This document shows positions 1 to 5,437 of a stretch of 5,437 nt of DNA, piece by piece (the first letter of the stretch is position 1; each line of letters starts with the position of its first letter). A model generated the notes under the pieces. It did no database searches and had not been told where the DNA came from. It saw nothing but the letters and a program-made list of their open reading frames with translations. The stretch is from Azonexus sp. (GTDB lineage: Bacteria; Pseudomonadota; Gammaproteobacteria; Burkholderiales; Rhodocyclaceae). Made by a program: the position numbers and the translations under genes. The stretch is from assembly GCA_031285115.1 (NCBI GenBank), contig JAITWU010000386.1, positions 1 through 5,437 on the forward strand, given 5' to 3'.

Positions 1-48
1 ACCGATAGTGCCGAGCGCCTCAAAAAAGCCGGGGGAAAGTCGGGGTAG
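1..48 (+). CDS. Possible C-terminal end of an upstream gene (partial)
   Basis: The first frame from base 1 is open for 15 codons and ends at a TAG at 46-48. It reads TDSAERLKKAGGKSG, a charged, glycine- and lysine-rich stretch of the kind often seen at the end of a bacterial protein. The second frame is also open, to a TGA at 142-144, but its arginine- and serine-rich translation looks non-coding. No family can be named from 15 residues, and the fragment could simply be non-coding sequence. The call rests only on composition and on the frame running in from the window edge. Confidence 0.25.
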   Translation, partial: TDSAERLKKAGGKSG

Positions 49-58
49 AGCGTGGCGG

Positions 59-76
59 TTGAGGTGCGCTGAAGCG
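59..76 (+). repeat. 18-base direct repeat, copy A, upstream of the metalloprotease
   Basis: TTGAGGTGCGCTGAAGCG here recurs at 1741-1758 with one change (G to A at the sixth base). The two copies bracket the metalloprotease gene in the same orientation. The core CGCTGAAGCG is a short palindrome, with 4-base arms around GA. Flanking sequence shows no further similarity. It could be a binding site, a remnant of an insertion boundary, or chance. Confidence 0.4.
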
Positions 77-157
77 ATTGGGGCAGGCGTGCTTGCCACA
101 CGGAGTAGGGGGCGTTCGATGCTGACCAGCCTGCCTTCGTTATGAGATCACCCTCTC

Positions 158-162
158 AGGAG
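158..162 (+). promoter_or_regulatory. Ribosome binding site fixing a TTG start
   Basis: AGGAG lies 8 bases before the TTG at 171. The frame has a stop at 123-125 and no ATG or GTG between that stop and 171, so this site is the main reason for choosing TTG as the metalloprotease start. The ATG at 163 is in another frame. Confidence 0.7.
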
Positions 163-170
163 ATGATCGT

Positions 171-1700
171 TTGGATCGACATCAATATCACTCACTGGTA
201 CGGCGTCTCGAAGGCGACGCTACTGTCAACCCCAGAGCCTTTCGCGCAAAAACACTACTGATAAGTTCTGTTGCGTATGTCGTGCTGTTTGGCATGTTAT
301 TGGCAATTACGCTATTGATTTACTTTGGCGTTCGTTCTGCTTATCTGGAGCAGCGTGCATACCCTCTGATACGCATCGGTTTGTTCGGGTTGGTGATGGC
401 GCCGGTTTTTTTTGTTGTACTGCGCATGTTCTTTATCAGACTTCCCCCGCCCGAAGGCTATCATCTTTCCCCGGAAGAAGCGCCAGCACTGTTTGATGTG
501 CTTGGCAAAATGCGCAAACAGCTGAACGGGCCGCCGGTTCATTATGTGTTGATCGACGAGGCGTTCAATGCAGCAATCATCCAGCAGCCTCGCTGGGGAC
601 TATTTGGTGGTCATACCAACTATTTGGTTCTCGGGTTGCCCTATATGTTGGGTGTCTCACCAAAAGAAATGCTTGCCACGATAGCGCATGAATATGGTCA
701 TATATGCGGGAATCATGGAAAGGTCGGCGCTTGGGTATACCGGCAACGCCTCACTTTCGGCGCACTCCATGACCAAGTTGAGTACCATGCGGAAGACAAC
801 TGGGTTTACGCGGGCATAGCGCATGCGTTGAGAAGCTTCATGCCTTACTACAACGCATACACCTTCGTTCTGTCACGCGAAAACGAGTACGAAGCCGACC
901 GAACGGCAACCGAACTGGTTGGAGGCGCAATCAATGCTCAAGGGTTGGTTCGGGATGTATTGCTTGGGTGCTGGTTCGCAGAAGAATTCTGGCCGAAACT
1001 ATACCGGCAGGCGGACAACCGGGATAAACCAACATTCCTGCCATATAACGCCATGCGTAGCGCCTTCAAGGCAAGCTATTCAGAATGGGCAACACAAGAA
1101 CGTCTGAATGCCGCATGGAAAGAACGCTCAAACCTGGATGATACCCACCCTGCTTTGCGCGACCGCGTCGAAGCAACAGGAGAAAAAGCAGCACTACCCC
1201 CATGTGTCGAAAATACAGCCGCGGAAGCATTACTGGGTGCTAGCGTGAAAACGCTGATCGATAAATTTGACCGTCGCTGGTGGAAAGAAGAAAAAGCTTC
1301 ATGGAACACCCGGTATCAATATGTCGTCCGCTCGAAGACCCGGCTACAAGAGCTGTCCGGCTTGCTTCTGGATGGTCTGAAATTGCAGGATTTGCATGAA
1401 TACGCTCTCCTGAGTAGTGAATTTGAACCACCGCAAAAAGCAAAATCCTTGCTGAAACGCTTGTTCCAGCAGCACGATGGCCCCTTTCCGAAAGCTGAAT
1501 ATCATTACGGATGCATCCTGCTTACCGAGGACGACGAACGCGGGCTCGATCATCTGGCTGCTGCCGCAAACACGGATCACTCCATGCGGGAATCGGCAGT
1601 AATGACCGGGTATAACTACCTGCTGAAAAAATATGGCGCGGAGCGAGCGGAGGAATGGTATGGCAAATTCATCGATCCAGAAGAGGGTGATGAGGCATGA
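171..1700 (+). CDS. M48-family membrane-anchored zinc metalloprotease
   Basis: The 509-residue protein is a predicted inner-membrane zinc peptidase of the M48 (HtpX/Ste24-like) clan. A short cytoplasmic N-terminus is followed by two hydrophobic helices at about 29-53 and 66-88, then the catalytic domain. The zinc motif HEYGH is at 173-177. The third ligand is most likely E239 in ENEYEADR, where the E-Y-x-A-D pattern is typical of M48. The THPALRDR motif near H326 is the usual conserved segment after the active site. Residues from about 340 to 509 form a soluble, probably helical C-terminal region that I do not recognise. It has no signal peptidase site or lipobox. M48 enzymes generally degrade damaged or misfolded membrane proteins, but the substrate here is unknown. 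The start is a TTG with a good ribosome binding site. Base composition is visibly less GC-rich than in the helicase downstream, and the gene is bracketed by short repeats, so it may be an accessory gene. Confidence 0.88.
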   Translation: MDRHQYHSLVRRLEGDATVNPRAFRAKTLLISSVAYVVLFGMLLAITLLIYFGVRSAYLEQRAYPLIRIGLFGLVMAPVFFVVLRMFFIRLPPPEGYHLSPEEAPALFDVLGKMRKQLNGPPVHYVLIDEAFNAAIIQQPRWGLFGGHTNYLVLGLPYMLGVSPKEMLATIAHEYGHICGNHGKVGAWVYRQRLTFGALHDQVEYHAEDNWVYAGIAHALRSFMPYYNAYTFVLSRENEYEADRTATELVGGAINAQGLVRDVLLGCWFAEEFWPKLYRQADNRDKPTFLPYNAMRSAFKASYSEWATQERLNAAWKERSNLDDTHPALRDRVEATGEKAALPPCVENTAAEALLGASVKTLIDKFDRRWWKEEKASWNTRYQYVVRSKTRLQELSGLLLDGLKLQDLHEYALLSSEFEPPQKAKSLLKRLFQQHDGPFPKAEYHYGCILLTEDDERGLDHLAAAANTDHSMRESAVMTGYNYLLKKYGAERAEEWYGKFIDPEEGDEA

Positions 1701-1740
1701 CCCGCCAGCGCACTTGTCGCGGCGCATCCGCTGCACATAC

Positions 1741-1758
1741 TTGAGATGCGCTGAAGCG
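1741..1758 (+). repeat. 18-base direct repeat, copy B, downstream of the metalloprotease
   Basis: TTGAGATGCGCTGAAGCG matches copy A at 59-76 in 17 of 18 bases. Here the palindrome is longer, GCGCT-GA-AGCGC at 1748-1759, with 5-base arms. It lies in the 125-base gap between the metalloprotease stop and the helicase start, upstream of the helicase promoter. There is no T run after it, so it does not look like an intrinsic terminator. Confidence 0.4.
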
Positions 1759-1788
1759 CCACGATCGAGTCGGGAAAAGTCAGGCATC

Positions 1789-1797
1789 TGCTAGAAT
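1789..1797 (+). promoter_or_regulatory. Extended -10 promoter for the helicase gene
   Basis: TGCTAGAAT is a TG-n-TAGAAT extended -10 element, one base from TATAAT. No convincing -35 hexamer is seen at normal spacing, which is acceptable for extended -10 promoters. Transcription would begin near 1804 and leave a leader of about 22 bases. No Shine-Dalgarno sequence is visible in that leader. Confidence 0.5.
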
Positions 1798-1825
1798 CCG
1801 TCCGGTTTTCCACGGTTTTCCCCTT

Positions 1826-3763
1826 TTGTCCGATCTCGCCGAAATCTTCTCCCCCGCTGGCCCGCTTGCTGCGACGATTGACGGCTACCGCGTTCGTCAG
1901 CAGCAGGTCGACATGGCCGAGCGCATTGCCGCCGCCATTGAGCAATGCGCGGTTTTTATCGCCGAAGCTGGCACCGGCACTGGCAAGACCTTTGCCTATC
2001 TCGTTCCGGCGCTGCGTTCTGGCGGCAAGGTGATTGTCTCGACCGGCACCAAAACCCTGCAAGACCAGTTGTTCAACAAGGATTTGCCGATGGTGCGCGA
2101 GGCGCTCAAAGCGCCGGTCAAAATCGCCTTGCTCAAGGGGCGGGCCAATTATGTTTGCCCCTATCACCTCGAACGGGCGTTGGCCGATGGCCGTTTCCTC
2201 GACCGTCAGGACGCCGCCGACGCCCGCCGCATCGCGGTTTTCGCCAAAGTCACCGCAAGCGGCGACAAGGCCGAATGTCTCGAAGTCAAAGAAACCTCCC
2301 CGGTCTGGCATCAAGTCACCTCCAGCCGCGAAAACTGTCTCGGCCAGGAATGCCCCCATTACAAGGGCTGCTTCGTCATGCAGGCGCGGCGCGAGGCGAT
2401 GGCGGCGGATCTGGTGGTCGTCAATCACCACCTCTTTTTTGCCGACGTGATGCTGCGCGACGGCGGCATGGCCGAACTCCTGCCCGCCTGCAACACGGTC
2501 ATTTTTGACGAAGCCCACCAGTTGCCGGAAGTGGCGACGCTGTTTTTCGGGACATCCGTCTCCACCGCGCAGGCGCTCGATCTCGCCCGCGACGCCCGCG
2601 CCGAAGGCTTGCTCAACGCCCGCGACTGCACTCAACTGCAAACCGCCGCCCGGCAACTGGAAAAAGCAGCGAAAGATTTGCGGCTGGCCGTCGGCATCGA
2701 CACAGGCCGTTTTTCCTGGGGCCAGTTGCAGGAAAAATCCGATTTCGCCCCGGCCCTGAAGGCGCTGGAAGACGAAATGACCGCCTTCGCCGCGCTCCTC
2801 GAAACCCAGGCCGCACGGGCCGAAGGGCTGGAAAAATGCTGGCAGCGGGCGGGCGAACTGAGAGAAATGCTGGCCACCTGGCAAAAACTCACCGACGACG
2901 GCACGGTGCGCTGGGCCGAAGCCTTCAACCACTCCCTGCAATTGAACGCCACGCCGCTCGATATTGCGGAAATTTTCAAAAAACAAATGGGCGGCCACCC
3001 GCGCGCCTGGATATTCACCTCGGCCACCCTTGCCGTGCAGGGCCAATTCCACCACTACTGCGCCGAACTCGGCTTGGGTGAAGCCGAATCGGCCTGCTGG
3101 CAAAGCCCCTTCGACTACGGCAACCAGGCCGTGCTCTACGCCCCGCTGGGGATGCCGGAGCCGAATTCCTACGGTTACACCGACGCCGTCGTCGCCGCCG
3201 CCTTCCCCGCTGCGCTCGCCGCAGGCGGCGGCGCATTTTTTCTCTGCACCAGCCTGCGGGCCATGCGCCGCACCCACGAACTGCTGCAAGAACGCCTCGC
3301 AGAAGCGGGCGTCGACATGCCGCTCCTGCTGCAAGGCGAAGGCAGCAAAGATGACCTCCTGCGCCGCTTTCGCCACCACGGCAACGCCATCCTCGTTGGC
3401 AGCCAAAGCTTCTGGGAAGGCGTCGACGTGCGCGGCGAGGCGCTCTCCCTCGTCGTCATCGACAAAATCCCCTTCGCCCCGCCCGACGACCCGGTGCTCG
3501 CCGCCCGCATCGAACAAATGAAACGCCAGGGCCGCAACGCCTTCATGGAATACCAGCTCCCTCGCGCCGTCATCAGCGTCAAACAAGGCGCCGGGCGGCT
3601 CATCCGCGATGAAACCGACCGCGGCGTACTGATGATCTGCGACCCGCGCCTCCTGTCAAAACCCTACGGGCGGCGGGTCTGGCAGAGCCTGCCGCCGATG
3701 AAGCGGACGAAGGAGTTGTCGGCGGTGCTGGAATTTTTTGCAGCGGGGGAGGCGGGGGTTTGA
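1826..3763 (+). CDS. yoaA: YoaA-type Fe-S ATP-dependent DNA helicase (XPD/DinG superfamily)
   Basis: This 645-residue superfamily 2 helicase is close in length to E. coli YoaA (about 636 residues). YoaA unwinds DNA 5' to 3' and helps repair stalled replication forks with the HolC subunit of the polymerase clamp loader. Walker A is AGTGTGKT at 48-55 (K54). Four cysteines for an iron-sulfur cluster are C111, C171, C176 and C182, in the NYVC and NCLGQECPHYKGC contexts. The Walker B DEAH box is 228-231, with VVNHHLFFAD before it. FTSATL is at 397-402, motif V is GSQSFWEGVD at 525-534, and motif VI is QGAGRLIR at 587-594, carrying the arginine finger. EAGTGTGKT and the overall motif order fit YoaA better than the longer DinG. 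The TTG start is chosen because the conserved N-terminus (F8, P10, G12, L14) begins there and the frame offers no ATG or GTG back to the stop at 1742-1744. The 3' end is duplicated at 5256-5437, yet this copy is complete. Confidence 0.93.
   Translation: MSDLAEIFSPAGPLAATIDGYRVRQQQVDMAERIAAAIEQCAVFIAEAGTGTGKTFAYLVPALRSGGKVIVSTGTKTLQDQLFNKDLPMVREALKAPVKIALLKGRANYVCPYHLERALADGRFLDRQDAADARRIAVFAKVTASGDKAECLEVKETSPVWHQVTSSRENCLGQECPHYKGCFVMQARREAMAADLVVVNHHLFFADVMLRDGGMAELLPACNTVIFDEAHQLPEVATLFFGTSVSTAQALDLARDARAEGLLNARDCTQLQTAARQLEKAAKDLRLAVGIDTGRFSWGQLQEKSDFAPALKALEDEMTAFAALLETQAARAEGLEKCWQRAGELREMLATWQKLTDDGTVRWAEAFNHSLQLNATPLDIAEIFKKQMGGHPRAWIFTSATLAVQGQFHHYCAELGLGEAESACWQSPFDYGNQAVLYAPLGMPEPNSYGYTDAVVAAAFPAALAAGGGAFFLCTSLRAMRRTHELLQERLAEAGVDMPLLLQGEGSKDDLLRRFRHHGNAILVGSQSFWEGVDVRGEALSLVVIDKIPFAPPDDPVLAARIEQMKRQGRNAFMEYQLPRAVISVKQGAGRLIRDETDRGVLMICDPRLLSKPYGRRVWQSLPPMKRTKELSAVLEFFAAGEAGV
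3549..3730 (+). repeat. Helicase 3'-end direct repeat, copy 1 (inside the intact gene)
   Basis: These 182 bases recur at 5256-5437, offset by 1707 bases, with six mismatches (about 97% identity). This copy lies inside the intact helicase, covering motif VI and most of the C-terminus. Similarity begins sharply at AATACCA on the left. The right limit is unknown because the second copy runs off the window. Mismatches fall at 3556, 3562, 3592, 3622, 3679 and 3709, all third codon positions. Confidence 0.97.
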
Positions 3764-3786
3764 GGGAAATGGACATATTCTATGCT

Positions 3787-3816
3787 TTGACCAAGACCGA
3801 CTTATCAACATATAAT
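3787..3816 (+). promoter_or_regulatory. Sigma70-type promoter of the toxin-antitoxin operon
   Basis: TTGACC (3787-3792) and a perfect TATAAT (3811-3816) are separated by 18 bases. Transcription is expected near 3823, giving a leader of about 25 bases before the antitoxin ATG. The promoter starts 24 bases after the helicase stop, so the module has its own expression. Imperfect inverted arms, ACTTAT (3800-3805) and ATAAAAGT (3821-3828), flank the -10. They could be an operator for autorepression by the antitoxin, as known for AbiEi, but the match is weak. Confidence 0.75.
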
Positions 3817-3847
3817 GCCCATAAAAGTTCTGTTTGTGTAAAGATAA

Positions 3848-4393
3848 ATGTTGGTGCGCGAACTCATTGCCGCAATGGATCATTGGGACGAAACAGGTAT
3901 CTGGGCGTTCACACTGGAATCGCTAAGACTCTTGTTTCGTGAGAGCGACCGGGCCATCCTGAAGGCGCTGGCAAGACATCAGGAAATCGGCGTCATCCGG
4001 CGTGTCGCTCGCAATCTCTATGTCAATCCTCGTGCCCGATCACTGCCGCCGGATGTGTTGAGCGCCCTGGTTCCTTTTCTGCGACCGTGGGACTTCAACT
4101 ACCTGAGTCTTGAATCGGCGCTTTCAGAAGCGGGCTGGATTTCGCAAATCCCATCCCGATTGACGTTGATGACGACCGGGCGCAGCCAGACCTTCGAGAC
4201 TTCATACGGAACGCTGGAATTCATCCACACCGCCCGCAAGCCGGAGACATTGGAAGCTGATCTGGTCGATGATCGTCGGCGGGAATTACTCATTGCGACC
4301 CCGCTGCGTGCGCTGCGCGACCTCAAACGGGTTGGTCGCAATCTTGACCTGGTCTTGAAGGAATACGTCAATGCCGCTTCGCACGCGCACTAA
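3848..4393 (+). CDS. AbiEi-like type IV antitoxin and transcriptional autorepressor
   Basis: The 181-residue protein resembles AbiEi-family antitoxins. Residues about 20-61 look like a winged helix-turn-helix: the segment from FTLESLRLLF to VARNLYVNP carries the usual pattern of two helices followed by a wing ending in R-x-LYVNP. Residues about 82-128 carry the family's second-domain signature: YLSLESALSEAGWI, then LTLMTTGRSQTFETSYGTLEFIH. AbiEi antitoxins neutralise their nucleotidyltransferase toxin without stable binding in the classic type IV case, and they repress their own promoter. The ATG at 3848 is the only sensible upstream start, because a TAA at 3845-3847 directly precedes it in frame. 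The ribosome binding site is weak (AAAGAT). The 3' end overlaps the toxin gene by 23 bases, indicating coupled translation. The sequence does not show whether this antitoxin acts by the type IV route, by direct binding or by modifying the toxin. Confidence 0.87.
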   Translation: MLVRELIAAMDHWDETGIWAFTLESLRLLFRESDRAILKALARHQEIGVIRRVARNLYVNPRARSLPPDVLSALVPFLRPWDFNYLSLESALSEAGWISQIPSRLTLMTTGRSQTFETSYGTLEFIHTARKPETLEADLVDDRRRELLIATPLRALRDLKRVGRNLDLVLKEYVNAASHAH

Positions 4394-5339
4394 TCTTTTG
4401 TCCCTCGCTGGCAAATATGCCAATGAACGCAAGGTATCCGCCAGCGTGGTCATGAAGGAAATTTTGCACTACGAAATACTCTATGCGCTGACGCAGAGCG
4501 GGGCGACCGCGCAACTCACCTTTCAGGGCGGCACGGCATTGCGCCTGTGTTACCAAGGGACTCGCTATTCCGAAGACCTTGATTTTGTCGGCGGCAAGAG
4601 CTTTCAGCCCGAGTCAATGGCGCCTTTTGCCGGACTGCTGCAAAAAGAAATTGGCGACGCCTATGGTTTGGAAATAGAGATCAAGGCCCCGACAGCAAAA
4701 GAACCCGCCGATGGTATCCATGTCGCCCGCTGGCGCGCCAAGGTACGGATACCTCATGTCGCCCCGAGTGTGCCGCAGGCGCAGATCATCAATATTGAAG
4801 TAGCCAGTGTGCCCGCCCATGACGTCGACCTGATTGCCGCTGCGGCCAATTATCCGCATCTTCCAGCGCCACACCGCCAACTCATTCTTCCCGTAGAGAC
4901 GCCAAGGGAGATTCTGGCTGACAAAATGGTCGCGCTTGGCGCTCGTCCGTTTCTCAAGGCCCGTGATATTTGGGACATCAAGTTTCTGACGGACAGGCAA
5001 ATCAAGCCGGACATGAATCTGATCGGCAAAAAACTGGCTGATTACGGGTGGCGGGAAGATGATTTCAAGGAAAAGCTCCAAGCCAGGCTGGTAGCGTTGG
5101 ATGCGCCGGAGACTGCCCAAGCCTTCCACAAAGAAATGAGCCGGTTCGTGGATACAAACGTCTCGGCGCAGCTTGGCAACCCATCCCTCACAGCCCGCTT
5201 TCTCGAACGCGCCAAAGAACAGGGCGTCGCCGTGCTCAATGCCGACCTTGGCGCAAATACCAACTCCCCCGCGCCGTCATCAGCGTCAAACAAGGCGCTG
5301 GGCGGCTCATCCGCGATGAAACCGACCGTGGCGTACTGA
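4371..5339 (+). CDS. AbiEii/AbiGii-like nucleotidyltransferase toxin, with a chimeric C-terminal tail
   Basis: The 322-residue protein belongs to the AbiEii (DUF1814) nucleotidyltransferase toxins, a DNA polymerase beta-like fold. The active-site motif runs from G53-G54-T55 to S67-E68-D69-L70-D71-F72, with D69 and D71 as predicted metal ligands. A likely third acid is E143 in INIEVASVP. The segment D184-K185 to R198-D199-I200-W201-D202, DKMVALGARPF then KARDIWDIKFL, matches the family's nucleotide-binding region. Members such as the mycobacterial MenT toxins transfer nucleotides to tRNA acceptor ends and stop translation; the substrate here is not known. The ATG lies inside the antitoxin gene, overlapping it by 23 bases. 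Residues 1-295 look native. From residue 296 the frame enters the duplicated helicase fragment out of frame and adds 27 serine-, alanine- and proline-rich residues before a TGA, so the original C-terminus has probably been replaced. Catalytic motifs are intact, so activity is plausible. Confidence 0.92.
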   Translation: MPLRTRTNLLSLAGKYANERKVSASVVMKEILHYEILYALTQSGATAQLTFQGGTALRLCYQGTRYSEDLDFVGGKSFQPESMAPFAGLLQKEIGDAYGLEIEIKAPTAKEPADGIHVARWRAKVRIPHVAPSVPQAQIINIEVASVPAHDVDLIAAAANYPHLPAPHRQLILPVETPREILADKMVALGARPFLKARDIWDIKFLTDRQIKPDMNLIGKKLADYGWREDDFKEKLQARLVALDAPETAQAFHKEMSRFVDTNVSAQLGNPSLTARFLERAKEQGVAVLNADLGANTNSPAPSSASNKALGGSSAMKPTVAY

Positions 5340-5437
5340 TGATCTGCGACCCGCGCCTCCTGTCAAAACCCTACGGGCGGCGGGTATGGCAGAGCCTGCC
5401 GCCGATGAAGCGGACCAAGGAGTTGTCGGCGGTGCTG
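5256..5437 (+). pseudogene. Detached 3' fragment of a yoaA-type helicase gene
   Basis: In the frame beginning at 5258 this stretch encodes YQLPRAVISVKQGAGRLIR and continues through the helicase C-terminus to the window edge, identical in protein sequence to residues 576-635 of the intact gene. It lacks everything upstream: no helicase sequence precedes 5256, and no nearby start codon serves this frame. It is therefore a relic, not a gene. It has no frameshift or stop within the window. Its first 84 bases are also read, in a different frame, as the toxin's tail. Confidence 0.93.
5256..5437 (+). repeat. Helicase 3'-end direct repeat, copy 2 (may extend past the window)
   Basis: This is the second copy of 3549-3730, in the same orientation. 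The differences from copy 1 are at 5263 (A for G), 5269 (C for T), 5299 (T for C), 5329 (T for C), 5386 (A for C) and 5416 (C for G). Together with copy 1 it brackets 1525 bases that hold only the toxin-antitoxin promoter and operon, plus the last 33 bases of the helicase gene. Recombination between the copies would excise a 1707-base circle and leave one intact helicase. Confidence 0.97.

Noticed and set aside
28..45. Similarity between the G-rich stretch near 28-45 and that at 1769-1784
   Set aside because: It needs a gap, is low in complexity, and lies on the opposite side of the 18-base repeat in the two places, so it does not extend that repeat.
92..146. Possible promoter for the metalloprotease (TTGCCA at 93-98, or TATGAG at 141-146)
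   Set aside because: Neither hexamer has a believable partner at 16-18 bases, so no promoter is called.
1276..1283. GCTGGTGG, identical to the E. coli Chi site
   Set aside because: An eight-base match inside a coding region is expected by chance, and Chi sequences differ between bacterial groups.
1701..1760. Possible terminator after the metalloprotease
   Set aside because: Only short hairpins are present (GCGG-CGCAT-CCGC and GCGCT-GA-AGCGC) and neither is followed by a T run.
2964..3521. A 185-codon + strand open frame within the helicase
   Set aside because: It is composed mainly of P, S, A, R, C and T in low-complexity runs and is embedded in the conserved helicase frame, so it is a shadow frame.
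1616..3586. A 656-codon open frame on the minus strand opposite the helicase
   Set aside because: It lies almost entirely antisense to a gene with every helicase motif in place. Its translation is rich in G, A, F and E with no recognisable domain, as expected from the shadow of a GC-rich gene with third-position bias.
1826..3763. Calling the helicase DinG
   Set aside because: E. coli DinG is longer (about 716 residues) and has EAPTGVGKT at Walker A. The EAGTGTGKT motif, length and NCLGQECPHYKGC cluster spacing here match YoaA better.
3760..3942. A 60-codon open frame spanning the toxin-antitoxin promoter
   Set aside because: It runs across the -35 and -10 elements and into the antitoxin gene in another frame. 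It has no ribosome site and no recognisable features.

Overview
The window looks like a stretch of a moderately high-GC proteobacterial chromosome. A betaproteobacterium is my best guess, from the YoaA-type helicase and the strong G/C bias at third codon positions, but this is inference. All genes that I accept lie on the + strand.

Layout: (1) Positions 1-48 may hold the last 15 codons of an upstream gene. (2) Positions 171-1700 encode a two-helix membrane-anchored M48-type zinc metalloprotease, less GC-rich than the helicase that follows. A near-identical 18-base palindrome-containing motif lies on each side of it (59-76 and 1741-1758). (3) Positions 1826-3763 encode a complete YoaA-type iron-sulfur DNA helicase of the XPD/DinG superfamily, preceded by an extended -10 promoter and starting at a TTG. 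(4) A very good sigma70-type promoter at 3787-3816 drives a two-gene operon, an AbiEi-like antitoxin (3848-4393) overlapping an AbiEii-like nucleotidyltransferase toxin (4371-5339). This is a type IV (AbiE/MenAT-like) toxin-antitoxin module. (5) From 5256 to the window end the sequence is a second copy of the helicase 3' end.

The most notable signal is that second copy. Positions 5256-5437 repeat 3549-3730 in the same orientation with only six mismatches in 182 bases, so the toxin-antitoxin module sits between two copies of the helicase 3' end. All six mismatches fall at third codon positions of the helicase frame and all are synonymous. The second copy therefore looks like the end of a once-functional helicase allele, not a drifting duplicate. 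The simplest reading is that a module carrying a helicase 3' fragment integrated at this gene, rebuilding an intact helicase and displacing the older 3' end downstream. The toxin reading frame runs into the repeat out of frame, so its last 27 residues are an accidental tail. No integrase or transposase is visible, so the mechanism is open. The helicase (replication-fork repair) and the toxin-antitoxin pair (growth arrest, anti-phage defence or stabilisation of the region) are neighbours through this event and probably do not share a pathway.
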